The position numbers were made by a program, and so were the translations under genes. DNA of 51,553 bases from Oceanitalea stevensii (lineage in GTDB: Bacteria; Actinomycetota; Actinomycetes; Actinomycetales; Actinomycetaceae), in the NCBI RefSeq assembly GCF_014837105.1, contig NZ_JACSPO010000007.1, positions 83,356 to 134,908 of the forward strand, in the 5' to 3' direction. The notes under the pieces were generated by a model, which saw only the letters and a program-made list of their open reading frames with translations, searched no databases and was not told where the DNA came from. Each line of letters begins with the position of its first letter. The stretch's first letter is position 1. Of the stretch, positions 8,080 through 15,279 are shown in pieces.

Positions 8080-8886
8080 TCAGGCCGCCTTTCCGTACCA
8101 GGGGACGAGCGCTCGGGTCAGGTACTTCAACGCGGTGTCGAGCGCCACCGCGCACAGTCCGATGACGATGATGCAGGCGATCGTCAGCGCCGTCTGGAGC
8201 TGGGTGCCGGCGATGTAGGCCAGGCCACCGATGCCGGGGATGCCGTTGTTGAGCTCCGCGGCCACGACGGTGGTCCAGGCGAAGCCGACGGCGATCCGGA
8301 TGCCGGAGAGGATCTCGGGCATGGTCGAGGGGAGCATGACCTGGGTGACCACCTGCCACCGGCTGGCGCCCATCGACTCCGCCGCGTGGACCCGGTCGCT
8401 CTGGATCCCGCGCATGCCGTTGATGGTGGCGATGGCGATGGGCGGGAACGCCGCGAGGAACAGCAGCCAGTACTTCGAGATGTCGCCGATGCCGAACCAC
8501 ACGATGAGCAGGCCGATGTAGCCGAGCGGGGGCAGCGCACGGAGGAAGTTGAGGTAGGGCTCGGTCACCGCGTTGAACCAGCGGCTCGCCCCCATGAGGA
8601 AGCCGAGCAGCGGACCGAGGACGACGGCCGCGCCGACACCGACGCCGATCCGGCGGAAGGACGCGAGGAGGTGCTCCCACATGAAGTAGCCCTGCTCGCC
8701 GCACAGCACGCGGGAGCCGGCCTCGTAGCAGGAGTTGGCCCGGACGAAGGCCTCCCACACGGAACCGGGCCCCGGCAGGTACAGGGGGCGGACGATGCCC
8801 GCGGCCGTCACCGCCCACCAGGCAGCCAGGACGACGACGAGGGAGCCCACCTGGAGGGCGAGACGACGGCGCGTGCGCGTGCGCAC
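8080..8886 (-). CDS. Sulfonate/taurine-type ABC importer permease
   Basis: 268 residues from the first standard start, GTG at 8886, with about six membrane segments. The BPD_transp_1 EAA loop is seen as AAESMGASRWQVVTQVMLPSTMPEIL, as in TauC/SsuC. The true start is probably upstream. The frame stays open to an ATC at 8994 (36 more residues, GC-rich third positions, reading ISATGESRAAEQATTG), preceded by GGGGAAGGA with seven-base spacing. No ATG, GTG or TTG exists in frame between them, and the GTG has no clear ribosome site. A cytoplasmic N-terminus of this kind is common in the family. It is first gene of the importer operon. Confidence 0.87.
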   Translation of the reverse strand: MRTRTRRRLALQVGSLVVVLAAWWAVTAAGIVRPLYLPGPGSVWEAFVRANSCYEAGSRVLCGEQGYFMWEHLLASFRRIGVGVGAAVVLGPLLGFLMGASRWFNAVTEPYLNFLRALPPLGYIGLLIVWFGIGDISKYWLLFLAAFPPIAIATINGMRGIQSDRVHAAESMGASRWQVVTQVMLPSTMPEILSGIRIAVGFAWTTVVAAELNNGIPGIGGLAYIAGTQLQTALTIACIIVIGLCAVALDTALKYLTRALVPWYGKAA

Positions 8887-8991
8887 CGCCCGGCGGTGCC
8901 GGTCGACGACCTCCCCGGAGCGCGCGTCCTCCGCGAGCTCGGGCGCGCCGGTGGTGGCCTGCTCTGCCGCCCGTGACTCGCCTGTGGCGCT

Positions 8992-9010
8992 GATCGCGGT
9001 GTCCTTCCCC
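8992..9010 (-). promoter_or_regulatory. Strong ribosome-binding site before an ATC codon
   Basis: The minus strand reads GGGGAAGGA (9010-9002), seven bases, then ATC (8994-8992), which opens the frame of the permease gene. This decides for the longer product with a non-canonical start. Confidence 0.5.
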
Positions 9011-9056
9011 GGGAGCGTGCCGCCGGGGCGGCCCGCGCGTCCTGTTACGGGTCGGA

Positions 9057-9062
9057 AGCATA
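9057..9062 (-). promoter_or_regulatory. Candidate -10 box of the importer operon
   Basis: The minus strand reads TATGCT about 60 bases before the ATC start. No clear -35 accompanies it, so the call is weak. Confidence 0.25.
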
Positions 9063-9112
9063 GCCGCCGCCCCCTTCCCGCGGCACCGCCGGGCCACGAT
9101 CCGGCCGCCCGG

Positions 9113-9118
9113 TACAGT
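9113..9118 (+). promoter_or_regulatory. Candidate -10 box of the 9169 operon
   Basis: TACAGT lies about 50 bases before the GTG at 9169, which has GGAGG at 9157-9161, seven bases upstream. No recognisable -35 is present. Confidence 0.25.
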
Positions 9119-9168
9119 CGTGGCAGGCGTCCCGCCCGTCATCACCCGTCGTCTACGGAGGTCCCCAC

Positions 9169-12100
9169 GTGCGGCTCACGAGCCTGGTTCGCCGGATCCC
9201 ACCGATCGCCCGGCGCGACGCCCAGCTCAAGGAGCTCAAGCGCCGCAACCGCACGCTCCAGCAGGAGGTCGCCAAGCTCGGGGGCCGGGTCCCCAGGGCG
9301 AGCAACCCGGAGCCGGACGAGCTCGACTACGGCAGCACGGCCGCCCAGGCGGAGCTCGTGCGCGCCAGCGGCCTCTTCGACGAGGCCTGGTACCGCGAGC
9401 AGGTGCCCGGCGCGGCCGACGCGCTCGAGCACTACCTCACCGAGGGGTACCGCGAGGGCCGGTCCCCCCACCCGTGCTTCGACGCCGACTGGTACGTCGA
9501 GCAGCCGCAGACCCCGGACACCCTCCGCGGTCCGGCCCTCGTCCACTACCTCCGGGTGGGCGCCCGCGCGCGCGTCTCGCCGCACCCCGGCTTCCGGGCC
9601 GACCACTACGCCAAGGCCCACGGCGAGTCCGTCCGGCACCCCGGCGGGCCGCTCGGCCACTTCCTCGCCGGGCACGAGGCGCCGCCCGTGGCGGTGCGCG
9701 ACCTCCCGGGGCTCACCTCCCCCTCCGCCTTCCTCGAGGCGGCGCGCGCGGCCTCCCGCAGCATCCTGGCCACCCGCGGCTACGAGCACCTGCCGCGGGA
9801 GGCGGCCTCCTTCGACACCGAGGCCGAGGCGGCGTTCAAGGCGGGGCTGCGCGCCGCGCCGCTCGCCGAGGAGCCGCTGGTCAGCGTCATCCTGCCGAGC
9901 AAGGACCGCGCCACCGTCCTGCCGACGTCGATCCAGTCGGTCCTCGACCAGACCTACGCGCGCTGGGAGCTCGTCGTCGTCGACGACGGCAGCAGGGACG
10001 GCACCCCCGAGGCGCTCGTGCCCTTCCTGCGCGACCCGCGGGTCCGCCTCGTCACCCACGAGACGAACCGGGGCGTCGCGGCCGCACGCAACACCGGCCT
10101 GGCCGCGGCGACCGGCGACTACGTCGCCTTCCTCGACTCCGACAACACGTGGGAGCCGGACTTCCTCGAGCTCATGGTGCGCTTCGTGCAGCGCGAGGGC
10201 CTGCGTGCCGCCTACGCGATGTCGGGGCTCGAGGAGCAGGGCGGCAAGGAGCGACGCCGCTTCCGCGGCATGCCCTACTCCCGCGAGGCCCTGCTCGAGC
10301 GCAACTACATCGACTGCATCGTCATCCTCCACGAGCGCAGCCTGCTCGAGGAGGTCGGCGCCTTCGACGAGTCCCTGCGCCGCAACGTCGACTGGGACTA
10401 CCTCATCCGCCTCGCCCGGGTCACCGACTTCGGCTTCGCCCCCTTCATCGCCACGCGCTACGACCTGTGGGAGACGGGGACCGACCGGATCACCACCGAC
10501 GAGCTCGCCAGCTACCGCTACCTCATCCGCCAGCGCAGCCTCGTCGACTGGGACGCCGCCCGTGCCGCCGAGCGCGACCCCGGCCTGACCTCCGTCGTCC
10601 TCGTCGCCAACGAGGAGCTGGCCACGGTCGTGACGACGGTCCGCCGCCTGCTGCGGACCGCGGAGCGGGAGGTGGAGGTCGTCGTCGTCGACAGCCGCCT
10701 CGACGCCGGGGACGCCACCCAGCTCCAGCTCACGCTGTGGTCCGAGCCGCGGGTCCGCGTCGTGCGGCTCAGCCAGGAGCTGCCGGTGGAGGTGGCCCGC
10801 AACGTCGGTGCCTGCGCCGCCCGCGGCGGCGTCCTCGTCTTCCTCCCCGAGGCGCTGTGGCCGGAGCCCGGCTGGGACACCCCGCTCGTCGACGCCCTCG
10901 AGGCGCACAGCGCCGTCCAGCCGCTCGTCCTCGCCCGCGAGGGCACCGTGTGGTCCGCCGGCGCGCTGCGCACGCGTGACGGCAACGCCGCCCCGCTCCT
11001 CGCCGGCCTCGCCGGGGACGCCCCCGAGCTGCGCCGCACCCGCACGGTCCCGGCCGTCACGCCGCTGGCCGTCGCGGTGCGGACCACCGACTTCCTCGCC
11101 GTCGAGGGCTTCGACCCGCTCTTCGTCCAGGACCACGTCGGCCCGGACCTGTCGGTCCGGCTCGCGCGCGAGACCGGGCGGCCCAGCGCCCTCGCCGGCA
11201 CCAGCGTCGTCGCCCTCACGTCCGACGAGCTGCCGCGGACCCGCGCCACCAGGTGGGTCTCGGCGGCCGACAACGAGCACCGTCTCGCGCAGCGCTGGGA
11301 CGGCGCCGAGCCGGCGGACCTGGCCGGCTACGCCGTCGCCGGCTTCACCCGCGACCCCGACGAGCGGCTGCGCGCCCTGCTCGTCCACGACCGTCCCGAG
11401 CGCCCCCTGCGCTGGGCGATCAAGATCGGTGCGCCCGACGTGCCGCGGCGCGCCCGCTGGGGCGACTGGCACTTCGCCGTCGCCCTGCGCGCCTCCCTCG
11501 AGCGCCTGGGCCACGAGGTGACGATCGACTGCCGGGACGCCTGGTACCGCGACACCGCCCACCTCGACGACGTCACCCTCGTCCTGCGGGGCCGCGGCCC
11601 CTACCGGGTCAACCCCGCCCACGTGAACCTCATCTGGGTCATCAGCCACCCCGACGAGGTCACCGTCTCCGAGCTGCGCGAGTTCGACGCCGTCTTCGGC
11701 GCCTCCCCGCGCTGGTGCGAGCGGGTGAGCCGCAAGCTCGACGAGCCCGCCGTGCCGCTCCTCCAGTGCACCGACCACCGCCGCTTCGCCCCCGGGCCGC
11801 CCGACACCGAGCGCGTCCACGAGGTGCTCGCCGTCGCCAACGCCCGCGGCCCGCGCCCCGCCGTGGCGGCCGCGCTCGACGGCGGGATCGTCCCCGCCGT
11901 CTACGGCTACCGCTGGAAGGGGCTGCTCCCTCCCGGGGCGTGGAAGGGCGAGAACGTGCCCAACGACGAGCTGCCGGGTGTCTACCGGGCCGCCGGCGTC
12001 GTCCTCAACGACCACTGGGAGGACATGCGCCGCGACGGGCTGCTGTCCAACCGCCTCTTCGACCTCGCCGCCTGCGAGGCGCGCTTCGTCAGCGACCACC

Positions 12101-12318
12101 TGCCCGAGATCCCCGAGGTGCTCGGTAACGCCGTCCCCACCTACCGGGACCCCGCGGAGCTGCCCGCCCTCGTGCGCGACGTCCTCGCCGACAGCCCCGA
12201 GCGGCAGCAGGCACGCCGCGAGCTCGGTGAGCTCGTCCGGCGGGAGCACACCTTCGACGCCCGTGCCCGGCAGATCGCCGAGCGGGTGGCCGAGCTGCGG
12301 AAGGAGCACGTGTCATGA
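9169..12318 (+). CDS. Multidomain glycosyltransferase (GT2 plus GT-B-like C-terminus)
   Basis: 1049 residues. The N-terminus has a conserved helix (IPPIARRDAQLKELKRR, residues 10-26) and a short coiled coil. It continues into three WY-HYL-G repeats (about 70-175; e.g. DADWYVEQ, HYLRVGAR), found before transferase domains in surface-glycan enzymes. A canonical GT2 (GT-A) domain starts near 234 (SVILPSKDR) with LDSDN near 322. A second, degenerate GT2-like domain starts near 472 and lacks an obvious DxD. A GT-B/CgeB-like region from about 748 to the end holds NDHWEDMRRDGLLSNRLFD. Start GTG has GGAGG at seven bases. The stop overlaps the next gene by four bases. It may add two or more sugars in sequence; donors unknown. 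Confidence 0.9.
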   Translation: MRLTSLVRRIPPIARRDAQLKELKRRNRTLQQEVAKLGGRVPRASNPEPDELDYGSTAAQAELVRASGLFDEAWYREQVPGAADALEHYLTEGYREGRSPHPCFDADWYVEQPQTPDTLRGPALVHYLRVGARARVSPHPGFRADHYAKAHGESVRHPGGPLGHFLAGHEAPPVAVRDLPGLTSPSAFLEAARAASRSILATRGYEHLPREAASFDTEAEAAFKAGLRAAPLAEEPLVSVILPSKDRATVLPTSIQSVLDQTYARWELVVVDDGSRDGTPEALVPFLRDPRVRLVTHETNRGVAAARNTGLAAATGDYVAFLDSDNTWEPDFLELMVRFVQREGLRAAYAMSGLEEQGGKERRRFRGMPYSREALLERNYIDCIVILHERSLLEEVGAFDESLRRNVDWDYLIRLARVTDFGFAPFIATRYDLWETGTDRITTDELASYRYLIRQRSLVDWDAARAAERDPGLTSVVLVANEELATVVTTVRRLLRTAEREVEVVVVDSRLDAGDATQLQLTLWSEPRVRVVRLSQELPVEVARNVGACAARGGVLVFLPEALWPEPGWDTPLVDALEAHSAVQPLVLAREGTVWSAGALRTRDGNAAPLLAGLAGDAPELRRTRTVPAVTPLAVAVRTTDFLAVEGFDPLFVQDHVGPDLSVRLARETGRPSALAGTSVVALTSDELPRTRATRWVSAADNEHRLAQRWDGAEPADLAGYAVAGFTRDPDERLRALLVHDRPERPLRWAIKIGAPDVPRRARWGDWHFAVALRASLERLGHEVTIDCRDAWYRDTAHLDDVTLVLRGRGPYRVNPAHVNLIWVISHPDEVTVSELREFDAVFGASPRWCERVSRKLDEPAVPLLQCTDHRRFAPGPPDTERVHEVLAVANARGPRPAVAAALDGGIVPAVYGYRWKGLLPPGAWKGENVPNDELPGVYRAAGVVLNDHWEDMRRDGLLSNRLFDLAACEARFVSDHLPEIPEVLGNAVPTYRDPAELPALVRDVLADSPERQQARRELGELVRREHTFDARARQIAERVAELRKEHVS

Positions 12319-13787
12319 CGCGGTACACGGTGACCGGGCAGCAGTGGCGGGACCTTCCCGTCCCCGCCCTCGGTGAGCTCGAGCCGACGCTGCGGCTGTG
12401 CGTCGTCATCCCGGCGCGCGACTGCCAGGAGGACCTCGACCGGACGCTCGCCGCGCTCGCGCGGCAGAGCTACCCGGCTGCGCTCACCGAGGTCGTCGTC
12501 GTCGACGACGCCTCCCCCGTCCCGCTGACCGTCCCCGAGCTCGCCCCGGCCGGTACCCGCGTGCTGCGGGTCGACGAGGCCCAGGAGCACGGCTCCGGGC
12601 GGGCCCGTGACCGCGGGGCGCGCAGCACCGAGGCGGACGTCCTGCTGTTCCTCGACGCCGACATGGTCGTCAGCGCGACGCACCTCGAGGCGCACGCCCG
12701 CTGGCACCACCTCACGCCGCACGCCGTCGTCCTCGGCCGCAAGCGCTTCGTCGACTTCGACGGGATCACGCCGCAGGACGTCGCCACGGCCGTCGCGGGC
12801 GGCGGCCTGCCGGCCCTGCTCGAGGGCCGTCCGAGCAAGCGCCACGGCTGGCAGGAGGTCTTCGTCAAGGAGCGCGGCCAGCTGAGCACCGACGTCGCGG
12901 ACACCTTCGTCGCCGTCGTCGGCGCGGACGTGTCGGTGAGCCGCGAGCTGTACCTGCGTGCCGGGGGCTTCGCGTCCCTCGGGCTGCGCGGCATCGTCGA
13001 CACCGAGTTCGGCTACCGGGCCTTCACCTCCGGCGGCGTCGTCATCCCCGACTGGGAGACCGACGCGTACCACCAGGGCGCGCGCAACTTCACGACCCGC
13101 GGCGACGAGATCAAGCGCGAGCGCACCGGCCTGGCCGCCAACCTGCTCCCCATCCCGATGTTCCGGCCCCAGAACACCGGCCGGCAGTGGACGGTGCCCG
13201 GCGTGCACGTCGTCGTCGAGACCGACGGCGCGGCGCCCGAGGACGTCCAGGTCACCACCGACAGCCTCCTCGCCTCCGAGCACACCGACCTCGTGGTCAC
13301 GCTGCCCGGTGCCGCTGCGCTGCCCCGCTGGCTCCACGACTACCTCGCCGCCGACGCCCGCGTCGCCTTCACCGAGGACGTCCCGGCCTCCGGGTACCCC
13401 TCCCCCGTGACCGCGCGCGTGAGCGCGGGCCTCGAGCTCGACCGCGCGGCGGTGGGCCGGGCGCTGGAGGCCGTCCGCGAGGGCGGCGGCGTGCGCGCCG
13501 AGGTCGCTCCCGGCCGTCACCTCACGGTCGAGACGACCCGCGCGGTGCTGCGCCGCGCCCACGCCACCGCAGAGGGCACCGTGCCCGCGCCCGTGGCGGT
13601 GAGCCCCGAGTCGCTCGGCGTGGTCCCCGCCGTCTTCCACGTGACCGCGCAGGGGATGATCGCGCTCGGGGAGAAGCCGGCAGCACCAGCCCCGAAGGCC
13701 GCACCCGCGGCCAGGCCGGTGCCGGCGAGCGCCCGCGTCCGCCGGCTGCTCGGCAGGGTCAGGCGGAAGCTGGCCGCGGGCCGCTGA
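12315..13787 (+). CDS. GT2 glycosyltransferase
   Basis: 490 residues. The GT-A domain starts near residue 29 (LCVVIPARDC), with VVVVDDAS and the metal-binding LDADM near 113. The acceptor side contains GLRGIVDTEFGYR (galactosyltransferase-like C-terminal motif, D-E-x-x-Y/F). The rest, about 290-490, is less conserved and ends in a basic Arg/Lys-rich tail. It is translationally coupled to the 1049-residue transferase through ATGA. The 3' end overlaps the convergent DUF4832-type gene by 29 bases. Role: transfer of a sugar during surface-glycan assembly, probably at the inner membrane face. Confidence 0.88.
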   Translation: MTRYTVTGQQWRDLPVPALGELEPTLRLCVVIPARDCQEDLDRTLAALARQSYPAALTEVVVVDDASPVPLTVPELAPAGTRVLRVDEAQEHGSGRARDRGARSTEADVLLFLDADMVVSATHLEAHARWHHLTPHAVVLGRKRFVDFDGITPQDVATAVAGGGLPALLEGRPSKRHGWQEVFVKERGQLSTDVADTFVAVVGADVSVSRELYLRAGGFASLGLRGIVDTEFGYRAFTSGGVVIPDWETDAYHQGARNFTTRGDEIKRERTGLAANLLPIPMFRPQNTGRQWTVPGVHVVVETDGAAPEDVQVTTDSLLASEHTDLVVTLPGAAALPRWLHDYLAADARVAFTEDVPASGYPSPVTARVSAGLELDRAAVGRALEAVREGGGVRAEVAPGRHLTVETTRAVLRRAHATAEGTVPAPVAVSPESLGVVPAVFHVTAQGMIALGEKPAAPAPKAAPAARPVPASARVRRLLGRVRRKLAAGR

Positions 13788-15279
13788 GCCGCCGGCGGCC
13801 GAGCACCGCCGCACCGACGACGAGGACTCCGGCGAGCACGGCGGCCGCGACGCCGGCACGCGGCCCGTCCGGCTCGGGCGCCGGCAGGTCACCCAGGGTG
13901 AGGTAGCCGCTCGCGTCCGCGTCCTGCGTGGCGTTGGCCAGCCGCAGCGGGGCGCCGCCCGGCATGGGGTTGGGGATCGCGAGCGCGAGCCGGGCGCCGT
14001 CCCCGTCGACCGACGCCGTGACCTCGCGGACGTCGCCGGGCAGGAGCGCGGGCAGGTCGAGCGGGATCTCGGTCGTCGCCAGCACCGTGCCGTCCTCGTC
14101 GAGGACGGCGAGCTCGCCGGGCCAGTCGGCGTAGAAGGGCGCGACCCCGCGGTTGGCGAGCCGCACGGTGACCTCCGTGCCGCCGGCGTCGTCGGGCCGG
14201 GTGCGCACGGCGAGGGCCGCGACGTCGTGCCCGAGCGCGGCGTGCGCGTCCAGGGCCCGCTGCCGGTCCGCGCCCTCGTAGCCGTCGCTGTAGGCGCGGT
14301 CGTTGACGAGCCACGAGGCGTGGGTCGCGGCGATCGCGGCGGCGACGTCCTCGGCGCCGCCCTCGTCGGGGCAGCTGAGCGGCACGGAGAAGACACAGGT
14401 CTGCAGGGCCGGGTAGAGCTCCCCGGCGACGGGCTCACCCTGCCAGCGCTCGGTGAGGCCGGCGGCCTCCAGGAGGGACAGGAAGTGCCAGGGAGCCGTC
14501 GGAAGGGTCTCGAGGGCGAAGGAGTCGTCGTGGAAGCCGACGGCGTGGGCGCCCGCCGCCTCCGAGGGGTAGCGGACGAGCAGCCGGGTCGTGTCGAAGG
14601 CCGAGTCCCAGGCAGCGAGCAGCCGCTCCTGGGTGTCCTCGCTCGGCATCCAGTCCTCGCCGGAGGGGTTCTCGGGGCCGGTCTCCCCGTCGAGGGGCCA
14701 GGTGTGCTGCTCCCCCCAGAAGCCGACGAGCCCGGTGGTGACGAAGCCGATCCGCGGGTCGCCGTCGTAGCGCTCGCCGAAGGCCGCGACGAAGCCGGTG
14801 AGCAGCTCGCGCACGCGCGGGTCGTCGTAGTCCGGGGAGAAGCTCACGCCGTCGTTGTCGTGGACGTCGTAGCGCCGGGACCGGTCGATCCCGCCCTCCC
14901 CGAGGAGGTGGGCGGGGACGCCGCTCGGCAGGCCGGGGTAGTCGAGGTAGAAGCGCAGCACCGACTGGTGGCCCCGGCCGGCGACCGAGCCGAGCCGAGC
15001 CTCCAGCACCGACCAGTCGTACTCGTCCTCGCCGGTGACGACGTCGGCGACCGGGAGGTAGAACCACTCCATCGTGTGCGGGAAGCCCGGGTCGGCGCCG
15101 CCGGGCTCGTCCCCCGGTTCCGGGGCGAAGGGCAGGAAGCCGCTGAGCGGGGCGTCGGTGCGGGCCGGGGTGGTCGCGAGCTCCACCCAGCCGTCGGTCG
15201 GCGTGGCGGCGGCGGCCGTGGTGAGCATGAGGCCGGCACCCAGGAGGACGGCGCCGGCGCGCCGCGCCGGCCCGTCCAT
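13759..15279 (-). CDS. Secreted, membrane-anchored DUF4832/DUF4874-type protein
   Basis: 506 residues. Signal peptide (residues 1-24, ending AAA-A), a (beta/alpha)-barrel-like domain resembling glycoside-hydrolase-fold DUF4874 (EWFYLPVADV; ERYDGDPRIGFVTTGLVGFWGEQHTW), then a DUF4832-like beta domain (TEVTVRLANRGVAPFYADW). A single C-terminal membrane helix (about 478-498) is followed by a basic stretch, so the protein should sit on the outer face. The Glu in GFWGEQHT occupies a position expected for a catalytic acid, though activity in this family is not established. Start ATG overlaps the stop of the upstream transferase by one base (TGATG). In this operon it may trim or bind the exported polymer. 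Confidence 0.82.
   Translation of the reverse strand: MDGPARRAGAVLLGAGLMLTTAAAATPTDGWVELATTPARTDAPLSGFLPFAPEPGDEPGGADPGFPHTMEWFYLPVADVVTGEDEYDWSVLEARLGSVAGRGHQSVLRFYLDYPGLPSGVPAHLLGEGGIDRSRRYDVHDNDGVSFSPDYDDPRVRELLTGFVAAFGERYDGDPRIGFVTTGLVGFWGEQHTWPLDGETGPENPSGEDWMPSEDTQERLLAAWDSAFDTTRLLVRYPSEAAGAHAVGFHDDSFALETLPTAPWHFLSLLEAAGLTERWQGEPVAGELYPALQTCVFSVPLSCPDEGGAEDVAAAIAATHASWLVNDRAYSDGYEGADRQRALDAHAALGHDVAALAVRTRPDDAGGTEVTVRLANRGVAPFYADWPGELAVLDEDGTVLATTEIPLDLPALLPGDVREVTASVDGDGARLALAIPNPMPGGAPLRLANATQDADASGYLTLGDLPAPEPDGPRAGVAAAVLAGVLVVGAAVLGRRRLSGPRPASA

Noticed and set aside
9142..12309. A 1055-codon frame on the - strand
   Set aside because: Mirror of the 1049-residue glycosyltransferase, which has clear domains, a ribosome site and a coupled neighbour.
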